Below are positions 9,897 to 19,215 of a DNA stretch of 64,000 nucleotides, in pieces. The notes beneath the pieces were generated by a model that was given only the letters and a program-made list of their open reading frames with translations, did no database searches and was not told the origin of the DNA. A program made the position numbers and the translations under genes. Source of the stretch: Brevundimonas sp. UBA7506 (lineage in GTDB: Bacteria > Pseudomonadota > Alphaproteobacteria > Caulobacterales > Caulobacteraceae); NCBI RefSeq assembly GCF_002479495.1, contig NZ_DLNQ01000002.1, forward strand, positions 37,539-101,538, read 5' to 3'. Position 1 is the stretch's first letter. Every line of letters begins with the position of its first letter.

Positions 9897-11306
9897 ATGG
9901 CGTTCTGGAACCGTCGGCGATCGATCGATGCCATGCTGGTCCCGCATGAGGGGCCGGCGCTGAAAAAGACGCTGAGCTGGCCGCACCTGATGGCCCTGGG
10001 CGTCGGCGCCATCGTCGGTACCGGCATCCTGACCCTGATCGGGGTCGGCGCCGGGCTGGCCGGTCCTGCGGTGCTGATCAGCTTCGCCCTAGCCGGTCTG
10101 GTCTGCGCCTGCGCCGCCCTTGCCTATGCCGAGCTGTCGACCATCATGCCCGCCTCGGGCAGCGCCTATACCTATTCCTACGCCTCGCTGGGCGAGATCT
10201 TCGCCTGGGTCGTGGGGTGGAGCCTGATCCTGGAGTATTCGCTGGTCGTCTCGGCGGTGGCCGTGGGCTGGTCGGGGTACGCCATTCCCTTCCTGGCCGG
10301 CCTGGGCGTCGACCTGCCGCTGGCCCTGACGGTCGGCCCGCATGTCGAGGGCGGTCTGATCAACCTGCCCGCCGTCTTCATCATCGCCGTGGTGACCGGC
10401 CTGCTGCTGATGGGCACCAAGGAAAGCGCCACGCTGAACGCCGTGCTGGTGCTGGTGAAGATCGCCGCCCTGGTGGCCTTCGTGGCCATCGCCCTGCCGC
10501 ACTTCGACTCGGCCAACTTCACCCCCTTCATGCCGCACGGCTTCGGCGCGCCCTTTGTCCAGACGGGCGTTATGGCGGCGGCGGCCATCATCTTCTTCGC
10601 CTTCTACGGTTTCGACGCCATCGCCACGGCCGCCGAGGAAACCAAGAAGCCCGAGCGCGATCTGGCCATCGGCATCATCGGCTCGATGGTGGTCTGCACG
10701 GTCCTCTATATCGTCGTCGCCGCCGCCGCGATCGGCGCCGCGCCCGTCGCCAGCTTCTCGGACAGCCCTGAACCCCTGTCGCTGATCATGCGCGGTTTGG
10801 GGCAGGGCGTGGCCGCCCAGTGGATCGCGGCGGCCGCCGTCATCGCCCTGCCGACCGTGCTGCTGGCCTTCCTGTTCGGCCAGAGCCGCATCTTCCTGGG
10901 CATGGCCCGCGACGGCCTGCTGCCCAACCGTCTGGCCAAGATCTCCAATCGCGGCGTGCCGGTCGTGGTGACGGTCTTCACCGCCATCGTCGTCGCCATC
11001 CTGGCCGGCATCATGCGTCTGGACGAACTGGCCTCTCTGGCCAACGCCGGCACCCTGATGGCCTTCATGGCCGTGGGCGTCAGCCTGATCGTGCTGCGCG
11101 TGCGCGAGCCGAACCGCGAGCGCAAGTTCCGGACCCCGCTGTGGTGGCTGGTCGGCGGCATCGCCATCATCGGCTGCATCGTCTTCTTCTTCAGCCTGAA
11201 GGCATCGACGCAGCTGTACTTCCTGCTGTGGAACCTGTTCGGCCTGGCCATCTACCTGCTGTGGTCGTCGAAGAACGCCCGCCTGGCCAAGAGCCCGGAG
11301 GCCTGA
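9897..11306 (+). CDS. APC family amino acid permease (cationic amino acid transporter-like)
   Basis: A 469-residue membrane protein with 12 or more helices. The conserved first helix of the APC superfamily is ALGVGAIVGTGILTLIGVGA. The second block has YAELSTIMPASGSAYTYSY, and helix 6 has FFAFYGFDAIATAAEETKKPERDL, as in CAT-type permeases. The substrate is likely a cationic or neutral amino acid, but specificity cannot be read. The frame opens at 9810; I chose the ATG at 9897 because GAGGAA lies 9-14 nt upstream and the N-terminus (FWNRRRSIDAML) matches such permeases. Its TGA overlaps the next gene (TGATG). Confidence 0.9.
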   Translation: MAFWNRRRSIDAMLVPHEGPALKKTLSWPHLMALGVGAIVGTGILTLIGVGAGLAGPAVLISFALAGLVCACAALAYAELSTIMPASGSAYTYSYASLGEIFAWVVGWSLILEYSLVVSAVAVGWSGYAIPFLAGLGVDLPLALTVGPHVEGGLINLPAVFIIAVVTGLLLMGTKESATLNAVLVLVKIAALVAFVAIALPHFDSANFTPFMPHGFGAPFVQTGVMAAAAIIFFAFYGFDAIATAAEETKKPERDLAIGIIGSMVVCTVLYIVVAAAAIGAAPVASFSDSPEPLSLIMRGLGQGVAAQWIAAAAVIALPTVLLAFLFGQSRIFLGMARDGLLPNRLAKISNRGVPVVVTVFTAIVVAILAGIMRLDELASLANAGTLMAFMAVGVSLIVLRVREPNRERKFRTPLWWLVGGIAIIGCIVFFFSLKASTQLYFLLWNLFGLAIYLLWSSKNARLAKSPEA

Positions 11307-11659
11307 TGGCGCGGCGCGATCTGACGGGGGCGGTGGATTTCACCGTCCTCGAGACCATGACCGGCGGCATGGACGATGTGACCGAAGAGGTGCTGGGCCT
11401 GTTCGTCCAGCAGGCGGCCCTGTGGTCGCCGCTGCTGGACGCGGCGTCCGAGGGCTGGCGCGATGCCGTCCACACCATTCGCGGGGCCGGCGCCGGCATC
11501 GGCGCGCGTGATCTGGCCGCGGTCTGCCATGAGGTTGAGCACGGCGAGCAGGCTCTGGCCGCGGCGGGACTGGAGCGGGTCAGGACGGCGCTGGACGTGG
11601 CCTTGGGCGACATCGCCGCCTATCGCCACGAACTGATGCTGAGGGGCCTGAAGGGGTGA
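11306..11659 (+). CDS. Hpt domain phosphotransfer protein
   Basis: A 117-residue single-domain histidine phosphotransferase. The phospho-accepting His lies in AVHTIRGAGAGIGARDLA (about residue 56), matching the HxxKGxxxxxG pattern of Hpt domains except that Arg replaces the usual Lys. The rest is alpha-helical, as expected for a four-helix bundle. Hpt proteins relay phosphate between hybrid kinases and response regulators; no partner is encoded next to it. The start codon overlaps the permease stop (TGATG at 11304-11308), so the two are probably co-translated, an unusual pairing. The Lys-to-Arg change is conservative, but function is inferred. Confidence 0.75.
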   Translation: MARRDLTGAVDFTVLETMTGGMDDVTEEVLGLFVQQAALWSPLLDAASEGWRDAVHTIRGAGAGIGARDLAAVCHEVEHGEQALAAAGLERVRTALDVALGDIAAYRHELMLRGLKG

Positions 11660-11667
11660 CCCTTGGT

Positions 11668-11832
11668 CCTTCTCCCCTTGAGGGAGAAGGTGGCAGGCGT
11701 CAGCCTGACGGATGAGGGGCGCTTACGCGAGGTTTCCGGTCTGGAAGTCGCGTTGATCAACCTCATGTCATCGTCGCGCTGACACCCCTCATCCGGCCCT
11801 GACGGGCCACCTTCTCCCTCAAGGGGAGAAGG
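11668..11832. repeat. Inverted pair of REP-like dispersed repeats
   Basis: Two copies of a roughly 50-bp unit face each other: 11668-11719 in one orientation and 11784-11832 in the other. Each unit holds two small hairpins, one built on CTTCTCCC...GGGAGAAG and one on GGCCC...GGGCC, plus the flank CCCCTCATCC. Another copy lies at about 17621-17671. The pair fills the gap between the Hpt gene and the convergent chorismate mutase gene and could act as a transcript-end structure. Confidence 0.8.
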
Positions 11833-11837
11833 AAAGT

Positions 11838-12170
11838 TTAGCCTCGCGTGGCGTCGTACCTGGCGAACTCGTGGGCGATGCAGCGGTCGATCAGCAGGCG
11901 CCAGACCGGCTCGGCGATGTCGGGCGACAGGCCTGCGGGTTCGGCGGCGGCCAAGACCTTGGCCACCACGTCGTCGATGCGGGCCTGGTCGAAGACGGCG
12001 TCGCGGTTCGGCTTGATGCGGGCGGCGGCGTCCATGTAGCGTTGACGCTCGGCCAATAGCGTTACCAGAGCCCGGTCCAGCGCATCCACGCCCTGACGCA
12101 CGTCGATCATGGAGGCGCAGTCTTCCGGGGCCTTGCGGTCGTCGATGGCGACGGTGCGGGGGGCGGTCAT
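11838..12170 (-). CDS. Chorismate mutase, AroQ/PchB class
   Basis: A 110-residue all-helical protein of the AroQ-type chorismate mutase family, which converts chorismate to prephenate for Phe/Tyr synthesis. Typical elements are the first-helix pattern ALDRALVTLLAERQRYMDAAARIK, then DQARIDDVVAKVLAAAE, and the third helix with EPVWRLLIDRCIAHEF. A free-standing small enzyme of this type is often cytoplasmic. The frame opens at 12203 but the ATG at 12168-12170 is preferred, 4 bp after the ferredoxin reductase stop, making a two-gene operon. A PchB-like isochorismate pyruvate-lyase role is possible but less likely without siderophore genes nearby. Confidence 0.8.
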   Translation of the reverse strand: MTAPRTVAIDDRKAPEDCASMIDVRQGVDALDRALVTLLAERQRYMDAAARIKPNRDAVFDQARIDDVVAKVLAAAEPAGLSPDIAEPVWRLLIDRCIAHEFARYDATRG

Positions 12171-12174
12171 CAGG

Positions 12175-12990
12175 TCAGCCGACAAAGGCGCGCTCCAGAA
12201 CATAGTCGCCGGGCTCGGCGTTCGAGCCTTCCTTAAGGCCGTAGGATTCCAGCAGTTCGCCGGTCTCCTTGATCATGGCCATCGAGCCGCAAAGCATGAC
12301 GCGGTCGCTGTTGGGCGAGAAGCCGATGGGCAGTTGCAGGTCGGCGAAGACGTCGCCCGACTTGATGCGGTCGGTGATCCGCCCCGGCGTCTCGAAGCGC
12401 TCGCGGGTCACGGTCGGATAATAGGTCAGCTGGGCCTTGGCCTCGTCGCCGATCAGCGGATCGTCGTGGATCTCGTGGGTGAAGAAGTCGCGGTAGGCCA
12501 GGTCGGCGACGTTGCGCACGGTGTGGCAGACGATGACCTGCTTGAAGCGGCTATAGGTCTCGGGATCGCGCGCCACCGACAGCCACGGCGCCAGGCCCGT
12601 GCCCGTGCCGATCAGCCACAGACGCTCGCCGCCGGTCAGGGCGTCCAGCACCAGGGTGCCCGTCGGCTTCTTGCCCATCAGGACGCTGTCGCCCGCGACG
12701 ATCTTCTGCAGGCGCGAGGTCAGGGGACCGTCCTCGACCTTGATCGAGAAGAACTCAAGCTCCTCGGCCCAGAAGGGGCTGGCGATCGAGTAGGCGCGCA
12801 GCACGGGCTTGGCGCCGTCTTCGCCGGGAAGGCCGATCATGACGAACTCGCCCGAGCGGAAGCGGAAGTCCTCGGGCCGTTTCACGCCGAAGCTGAACAG
12901 CTGGTCGTTCCAGTGGCGGACCCACAGGACCTCGAGGTCGTGGAAGGGGCTGGCCTTGACGGGGGGCGTAGCGAGGGAGGCGTCGGACAT
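12175..12990 (-). CDS. fpr: Ferredoxin--NADP+ reductase
   Basis: A 271-residue bacterial-type FAD enzyme exchanging electrons between NADPH and ferredoxin or flavodoxin. The FAD-binding motif is LRAYSIASP, the flavin-domain barrel starts with SGEFVMIGLPG, and the NADP-binding motif is LIGTGTGLAPW. The C-terminus ends ERAFVG, as in proteobacterial Fpr of the Rhodobacter type. The length fits. It is the first gene of the pair with chorismate mutase and diverges from the DPP-IV-like peptidase gene, with 105 bp between the two starts. Confidence 0.92.
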   Translation of the reverse strand: MSDASLATPPVKASPFHDLEVLWVRHWNDQLFSFGVKRPEDFRFRSGEFVMIGLPGEDGAKPVLRAYSIASPFWAEELEFFSIKVEDGPLTSRLQKIVAGDSVLMGKKPTGTLVLDALTGGERLWLIGTGTGLAPWLSVARDPETYSRFKQVIVCHTVRNVADLAYRDFFTHEIHDDPLIGDEAKAQLTYYPTVTRERFETPGRITDRIKSGDVFADLQLPIGFSPNSDRVMLCGSMAMIKETGELLESYGLKEGSNAEPGDYVLERAFVG

Positions 12991-13095
12991 GGGGCCTAAC
13001 TAGGCGGTCGCGGGCGAATGCGAAAGGCTCGCGGGCGTCGCAGCCGCGCAGATTTGCGGATGACGGCGGAAGATTCCGCCTCTAGCTTCGCCGCC

Positions 13096-15378
13096 ATGCG
13101 CACATTTCTTCTTGCTTCGACGATCCTGATGGCCGCGACCTCGGCCTTCGCCCAGTCCACGCCGCAGCCGGCGACGCCGCCGGCCGCCACGGCCCCGGCC
13201 TCCTCGATCCTGACGGTCGAGCGGGTCTTCGCCAATCCGTCCCTGTCCGGGCCGGTCGCCAAGGGCGTCAGCCTGTCGCCGGACGGCGAGCTGCTGGCCT
13301 TTCTGCGCTCGCGCGAGGACGACGTGGACGTGCTGGACCTGTGGGCCGCGCCGGTGAAGGGGGGCGAGCCGTTCAAACTGATCGACGCCCGCGCCCTGGT
13401 GCCCGACGCCGGCGAACTGTCCGAGGCCGAGAAGGCACGCCGCGAGCGCATGCGGATTTCGCAGCGCGGCGTGGTCGAATATTCGTGGGACGAGCAGGGC
13501 CGCTACATCCTGGCCCCGCTGGAAGGCGATATCTTCCTGGCCAACCGCGCTGACGGCGCCGTGCGCCGTCTGACGGAAACCACGGCGGACGAGATCGACG
13601 CCAAGGTCTCGCCCAAGGGCTCTTTCGTCAGCTTCGTGCGGGATCAGGACCTGGTGGTGCTGAACCTGGCCACGGGCGCCGAACAGGCGATCACCACCGA
13701 CGGCGACGGCCTGATTACCTGGGCCACGGCCGAGTTCATCGCCCAGGAAGAGCTGGATCGCGACACCGGCTACTGGTGGAGCCCGGACGAGCGTTTCATC
13801 GCCCTGCAGCGCACGGACGAGACCCAGGTCGACGTCATCCCGCGCCTGGACATCACCGGCGGCGGCGCTTCGGTGATCGAGCAGCGCTACCCGCGCGCCG
13901 GTCGCCCCAACGCCGTGGTCGAGCTCTATGTGCAGGACGTGCAGGCGGGCAAGCGGGTCAAGGTCGACCTGGGCGCCGACACCGACATCTACCTGGCCCG
14001 CGTCAACTGGGCCAAGGACGGGCGGACGATGTACGTCCAGCGCCTGTCGCGCGACCAGAAGACGCTGGACCTGCTGAGCGTTGACCCGACGACCGGGGCC
14101 AGCCGCGTCATCGCCACCCAGCGCTCGACCGCCTGGGTGCCGTTGAACCACGACTTCAAGCCGCTGACGAACGGCGACTTCATCTGGGCGTCGGAGGAGA
14201 CCGGCTGGAAGCACCTGTATCTCTACGGCCGGGACGGTCGTCGTCTGCGCGCGATCACGCGCGGCGACTATCCGGTCAAGGCGCTGGACGGCGTCAACGA
14301 GGCGACCGGCGAGGTCTTCTTCACTGCCTCGATGCGCGACGGCAAGGAATACCCGATCGAGCAGCAGCTGTTCCGCGCCAGCATGAAACGCCCGATCGCG
14401 CCGGTCGAGATCACCCCGCGCGGCGGGTGGTGGAGCGCCTCGGTCAACAGAACCGGCACGGCCTTCGTCGGCAACTACGCCGACGTGAACACGCCGCCGC
14501 AGTCGGCCCTGTATTCGATCGACGGCCAGCGCCTGCGCTGGATCGAAGAGAACCGGCTGCAGCCGGGCCATCCCTTCTGGCCCTATGCCGAGCGCCAGCA
14601 GAAGCCGACCTTCGGCACGCTGCAAAGCCACGGCGAGACCCTGGTGTGGCAGATGACGACGCCGCCGGGCTTTGATCCGACCAAGACCTATCCGGTCGTC
14701 ATGCAGGTTTACGGCGGGCCCTCCGGCGGCGGCGTGAAGAACGCCTGGCAGGGCGCGACCAACCAGCTGCTGACCGAGGCCGGCTACATCGTCTTCCGCC
14801 TGGACAACCGGGGCGAGGGCGACCGTTCGGCGGCCTTCAAGCAGGCCCTCTATCTGAAGATGGGCCAGCCCGAGATCGAGGATCAGGTCATCGCCGCCGA
14901 CTACCTGCGGTCGCTGCCCTATGTCGATGACAGCCGCATCGCCATGATGGGCTGGTCCTACGGCGGCTTCATGAGCCTGATGGCCCTGACCGAGCCGAAG
15001 ATGGGTCTGGCCTCGGCCCTGGCCGGCGCCCCGCCGACCGAGTGGAGCCTCTACGACACGGCCTATACCGAGCGCTACATGTCGACGCCGCAGGCCAATG
15101 TGGAAGGCTATGCCGCCTCGGACGTGCTGGGCCGTCTCGACAACCTGACCGGGCGTCTGCTGCTACTGCACGGCATGGCCGACGACAACGTCATCTTCGA
15201 GAACACCACGCGGGTGCTGAACGCGCTGCAGGAAAAGAGCATCCCCTTCGAGACCATGCTCTATCCGGGTCAGCGCCACGGCGTGCGCGGCAATGAGAGG
15301 CAGCTTCACCTATGGCGCACCTACCTCGACTTCCTCGACCGCACCATCGGCACGCGGGCGCCCGTCAAGGCGGACTGA
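13096..15378 (+). CDS. Dipeptidyl peptidase IV-like S9 serine peptidase, secreted
   Basis: A 760-residue secreted peptidase that releases N-terminal dipeptides. A Sec signal (MRTFLLASTILMAATSAFAQ) is followed by an eight-bladed-propeller-type domain and an alpha/beta-hydrolase domain. The catalytic Ser is in GWSYGGFM (about 620), Asp in GMADDNV (about 696) and His in GQRHGVRG (about 728). The paired Glu that binds the substrate N-terminus in DPP-IV is seen in AEFIAQEELDRDTGYWWSPD. The frame opens at 13018 but the signal peptide fixes the ATG at 13096. Its end overlaps the amidase frame by up to 67 bp, suggesting one transcript. Confidence 0.93.
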   Translation: MRTFLLASTILMAATSAFAQSTPQPATPPAATAPASSILTVERVFANPSLSGPVAKGVSLSPDGELLAFLRSREDDVDVLDLWAAPVKGGEPFKLIDARALVPDAGELSEAEKARRERMRISQRGVVEYSWDEQGRYILAPLEGDIFLANRADGAVRRLTETTADEIDAKVSPKGSFVSFVRDQDLVVLNLATGAEQAITTDGDGLITWATAEFIAQEELDRDTGYWWSPDERFIALQRTDETQVDVIPRLDITGGGASVIEQRYPRAGRPNAVVELYVQDVQAGKRVKVDLGADTDIYLARVNWAKDGRTMYVQRLSRDQKTLDLLSVDPTTGASRVIATQRSTAWVPLNHDFKPLTNGDFIWASEETGWKHLYLYGRDGRRLRAITRGDYPVKALDGVNEATGEVFFTASMRDGKEYPIEQQLFRASMKRPIAPVEITPRGGWWSASVNRTGTAFVGNYADVNTPPQSALYSIDGQRLRWIEENRLQPGHPFWPYAERQQKPTFGTLQSHGETLVWQMTTPPGFDPTKTYPVVMQVYGGPSGGGVKNAWQGATNQLLTEAGYIVFRLDNRGEGDRSAAFKQALYLKMGQPEIEDQVIAADYLRSLPYVDDSRIAMMGWSYGGFMSLMALTEPKMGLASALAGAPPTEWSLYDTAYTERYMSTPQANVEGYAASDVLGRLDNLTGRLLLLHGMADDNVIFENTTRVLNALQEKSIPFETMLYPGQRHGVRGNERQLHLWRTYLDFLDRTIGTRAPVKAD

Positions 15379-16970
15379 TCGCGGCGGCGGCTGCCGGAGC
15401 CCTCTGTTGGGGGGCTGTAACCCCGGCAGCCGCACAGGCGACGGCATCCCATTCCGGCTGCCGATTGCTCAGCCAGATGGCTCCTGCCGAGCAAGCCGAA
15501 ATTCGTCGCGACGCCGCCGCGCGCGGACGTTCCATTCCGGATGGAGCAGATGTCGAGATCTGCCGAGAGAGGGCGACCTCTGCGGCGTCGTTCATCGGAA
15601 TGCTGCAGACCATGGATGAGCGCTACCGAAGCGTGCTGCGATGGTCGCCGCCAGACGCCTTGAGGATACAGGACGGAGGCAACGCCCAGATGCAGGGCGT
15701 GATGGTTCTGCTCAAGGACAACATCGAAAACCGCGACATGCCGACCACGGCCGGTTCGCTGGCCTTGCTCAGCCATGCGCCCGGCCGTGACGCGCCCATC
15801 GTGGCGCGGCTGCGAGATGCGGGGGCTGTCATCCTCGGCAAGACAAACCTGTCGGAGTGGGCCAACATCCGCTCGTCGCAGTCCATCAGTGGCTGGAGCG
15901 CGGTGGGCGGCCAGACGCGCAACCCCTATGATCCGGAACGCACGCCCTGCGGCTCGTCCTCGGGCAGCGCGGTCGCGGTGGCCATCGGACTGGCGCCGAT
16001 CGCCATCGGCACCGAGACGGACGGCTCGATCACCTGCCCGGCCTCGGTCAACGGCGTGGTTGGTTTCAAGCCGACCGTGGGCCTGGTCAGCCGCACACAC
16101 ATCGTGCCCATCAGCCATTCGCAGGACACCGCCGGGCCTATCGCCACGACGGTCGAGGACGCGGCCATCGTCCTGAGCGTCATCGCCGGTTCCGATCCCG
16201 CCGATCCGGCCACCGTCGAGGCGGATGCGCGCAAGGTCGACTATCGCGCGGCGCTGGACGCCAACAGCCTGCGCGGCGCCCGCATCGGGGTGATGCGCTT
16301 CCTGCTGCCCGCCTATTCGGCCGAGACGCGCGCCGAGTTCGAGCGGGCCCTGGTCGCCCTGCGCGCGGCGGGGGCCGAGGTGGTCGAAATCGAACAGGCC
16401 CCGCCCGACCTGCGCGCCATCGGCGGCTGGGAGCTGACGGTCCTGCTGACCGAGTTGAAGCACGATCTGAACCTCTATCTGGCCTCGACCGACCCCGCTC
16501 AGGTCAAGGCGCGAACCCTGGCGGACGTCATCGCCTTCAACGCCGCTGAACCGCGCGAAACGGTGTTGTTTGGCCAGGACCTGTTTGAGCGGGCCCAGGC
16601 GACTGGCGGCCTGACCGACCCCGCCTATGTCGAGGCGCGGGCGAAGTCGCTGCGGGCGGCAGGGCCGGACGGCATCGACCGGATGATGGCCGAGCACCGC
16701 GTCGTGGCCCTGATCGCGCCGACCACCTCGCGCGCCTGGACCAATGATCCCAAAGACGAGGACGACATGCAGGGCTCGGCCAGTCGGTTGGCGGCGGTGG
16801 CGGGCTATCCACACCTGAGCGTGCCCATGGGCTTTGACCGGGGGATGCCGGTTGGCCTCAGCTTCATCGGCGGCAAGTGGGACGACGCCCGCATCCTGTC
16901 GCTGGGCCATGCCTATGAGCAGGCCACGCATGAGCGCCGACCGCCGCCCATGCCCCAGCCTGCCCTCTGA
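15312..16970 (+). CDS. Amidase (amidase signature family), probably periplasmic
   Basis: An amidase-signature enzyme of about 552 residues that hydrolyses amide bonds. The triad elements are visible: Lys in LLKDNI (about 134), the cis-Ser in PCGSSSGSA (about 214), and the nucleophile Ser in ETDGSITCPAS (about 238). An Ala-rich hydrophobic segment followed by AAAQA looks like a signal peptide, so the enzyme is probably exported. The start is uncertain: the ATG at 15312 lies inside the end of the DPP gene; no better ATG is present before the signal. Length and the C-terminal block (YPHLSVPMGFDRGMPVGLSF) are typical of exported amidases beside peptidases. Confidence 0.85.
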   Translation: MAHLPRLPRPHHRHAGARQGGLIAAAAAGALCWGAVTPAAAQATASHSGCRLLSQMAPAEQAEIRRDAAARGRSIPDGADVEICRERATSAASFIGMLQTMDERYRSVLRWSPPDALRIQDGGNAQMQGVMVLLKDNIENRDMPTTAGSLALLSHAPGRDAPIVARLRDAGAVILGKTNLSEWANIRSSQSISGWSAVGGQTRNPYDPERTPCGSSSGSAVAVAIGLAPIAIGTETDGSITCPASVNGVVGFKPTVGLVSRTHIVPISHSQDTAGPIATTVEDAAIVLSVIAGSDPADPATVEADARKVDYRAALDANSLRGARIGVMRFLLPAYSAETRAEFERALVALRAAGAEVVEIEQAPPDLRAIGGWELTVLLTELKHDLNLYLASTDPAQVKARTLADVIAFNAAEPRETVLFGQDLFERAQATGGLTDPAYVEARAKSLRAAGPDGIDRMMAEHRVVALIAPTTSRAWTNDPKDEDDMQGSASRLAAVAGYPHLSVPMGFDRGMPVGLSFIGGKWDDARILSLGHAYEQATHERRPPPMPQPAL

Positions 16971-17003
16971 GCAACCTCGGCCGTTCAGGCGGGTTAAACG
17001 GCC

Positions 17004-17453
<450 letters not shown>

Positions 17454-17620
17454 TTCGTCTGAATAGTCTGAAATCCCTCCGGGGCGACGGTCCGAAGGAC
17501 ATGATGGCGCATAAAGGGACGGGGGCGCGCCAAATGGGCCAGAGAGGCGCGCAAACGCCGTGATTTTCAGGGATTGGAGCGGCGAGGTAGACGAGCGACA
17601 TTGATTTCAATGTTGCGCCG

Positions 17621-17671
17621 ACACCCCTCATCCGGCCCGGACGGGCCACCTTCTCCCACAAGGGGAGAAGG
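17621..17671. repeat. REP-like dispersed repeat, third copy
   Basis: One unit of the same two-hairpin repeat seen at 11668-11832, in the orientation that starts ACCCCTCATCC and ends GGGGAGAAGG. It lies 12 bp past the stop of the convergent M20 hydrolase gene. The rest of the 228-bp gap from 17454 shows nothing I can assign. Confidence 0.75.
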
Positions 17672-17681
17672 GGCGCGGGTC

Positions 17682-19133
17682 TTAGTCGCGGTAGTTGAGG
17701 GCGGGGGCGCGGTCGCCCAGCAGGGCCTCGTACTTGAAGTCCGGTCCGCGGCGACGCTCGAACTCGGCCTTGGCCGTGGCGATGGTGTCGGGGCTCTGGA
17801 ACAGTTCGGCGGTGGTCAGGGCCAGGGTCTTGGCGGCCAGGTGCGCGCCCTTCAGGCCGATGGTCGAGCCGGCGGCCACGACGTTCTGCCAGCTGTGGCC
17901 CGCCGAGCCGGGGACGAAGGTGGCGGTGGACAGGCCGACGGTGGGTGCGACCCAGCTGACGTCCGAAACGTCGGTCGAGCCGCCGAAGTCGCCGCCGATG
18001 ACGGCCGGCTCGATCGTGCCGACGCTGGCCAGGTCGGGCTTGGTCGGCAGGGTCTTCTGGATTTCGGTGGCGAGGGCGATTTCCTCGGGCGTCCAGGTGA
18101 TGCCGCCGACATGGCGCAGGTTGCGGTCCATGACGTTCATCAGGGCTTCGTTCGGCAGCATGGAATAGACGCCGCCGATGGCCTCGAACTCGACGCGGGT
18201 GCCGGTGCCCAGCGCCGCGCCTTCGGCCGCCTTCTTCACCCGCTCCAGCACGTCGCGGACGATCTGCGGGTCGTTGTGGCGGACGTAGTAGTAGCTCTCG
18301 GCGAAGGCGGGGACGACGTTGGGCGCCTTGGCCCCGTCGGTGATGGCGTAGTGGATGCGGGTGCGGTCGGGAATATGCTCGCGCATCAGATTGACCATGG
18401 CGTTCATGGCCTCGACCCCGTCGAGGGCCGAGCGGCCCTTGTCGGGCGCGGCGGCGGCGTGGGACGAGACGCCGTAGAAGCGGAACTTGCCCGAGACGTT
18501 GGACATGGTGTCGCCCTGGCGGGCGCTGTTGACGTTGCCGGGGTGCCAGTGGACGGCCACGTCGACGTCGTCGAACAGGCCGTCGCGGACCATATAGACC
18601 TTGCCCGAGCCGCCTTCCTCGGCGGGGGTGCCATAGACCCGCAGTTCGCCCTTGATGTTGTTGGCGACCATCCAGTCCTTGACCGCGATGGCGGCGTGAA
18701 CGGATGCGGCGCCGAACAGGTTGTGACCGCAGCCGTGACCGGCGTGGCCGCCGGCGCTTTCCTGCACCGGGTTCATCGTCTGCGACAGACCGGGCAGGGC
18801 GTCGTATTCGGCCAGAACCGCGATGACCGGGCCGTCGCCGTTCTTGAAGCTGGCCAGGAAGGCGGTGGGTTCGTTGGCGATGCCCGGCGTGACCTGGAAG
18901 CCGGCCTCGCGCAGCTGGCCCTGCAGCAGGTTCGAGCTTTGGGTCTCCTGATAACCCAGCTCCGCGAACTTCCAGATTTCGAGCGCCGCGTGGTCGAGGG
19001 CCGGCTGGTTGCGCTCGACCGTGCCGGTGATCTGGGCGCGGGCCTGGGGCGACAGTTCGGCGGCGAAGGCCGGGAGGCTGAGGCCGGTCAGGGCGGCGGC
19101 GAGCGCCAGGGCGCGCATCGAGACGGGTTTCAT
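17682..19133 (-). CDS. M20 family amidohydrolase, AbgB-like, secreted
   Basis: A 483-residue metallo-hydrolase resembling the AbgB subunit of p-aminobenzoyl-glutamate hydrolase. A Sec signal (MRALALAAALTGLSLPAFAA) precedes the domain. Metal-binding blocks include LAEYDALPG, the GGHAGHGCGHNLFG region, GTPAEEGGSGK and VAVHWHPG. AbgB-type enzymes cleave aromatic or amino-acid amides; here the signal peptide predicts a periplasmic location, unlike cytoplasmic AbgB. The frame opens at 19256, but the ATG at 19131-19133 with GGAG upstream is the better start. The TonB receptor gene ends 83 bp upstream on the same strand, so the two may be one operon for uptake and cleavage. Confidence 0.87.
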   Translation of the reverse strand: MKPVSMRALALAAALTGLSLPAFAAELSPQARAQITGTVERNQPALDHAALEIWKFAELGYQETQSSNLLQGQLREAGFQVTPGIANEPTAFLASFKNGDGPVIAVLAEYDALPGLSQTMNPVQESAGGHAGHGCGHNLFGAASVHAAIAVKDWMVANNIKGELRVYGTPAEEGGSGKVYMVRDGLFDDVDVAVHWHPGNVNSARQGDTMSNVSGKFRFYGVSSHAAAAPDKGRSALDGVEAMNAMVNLMREHIPDRTRIHYAITDGAKAPNVVPAFAESYYYVRHNDPQIVRDVLERVKKAAEGAALGTGTRVEFEAIGGVYSMLPNEALMNVMDRNLRHVGGITWTPEEIALATEIQKTLPTKPDLASVGTIEPAVIGGDFGGSTDVSDVSWVAPTVGLSTATFVPGSAGHSWQNVVAAGSTIGLKGAHLAAKTLALTTAELFQSPDTIATAKAEFERRRGPDFKYEALLGDRAPALNYRD

Positions 19134-19215
19134 CGGGAACTCCACAAACGGACGGCGAATAGACGAAGGGCGGAAGACGATGGCTCGCCTTCCGCCCGAG
19201 AGGATCAAGACCGGA

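Noticed and set aside
13000..14631. 543-codon open frame on the minus strand
   Set aside because: Opposite the DPP-IV-like gene, which has signal peptide and catalytic motifs; shadow.
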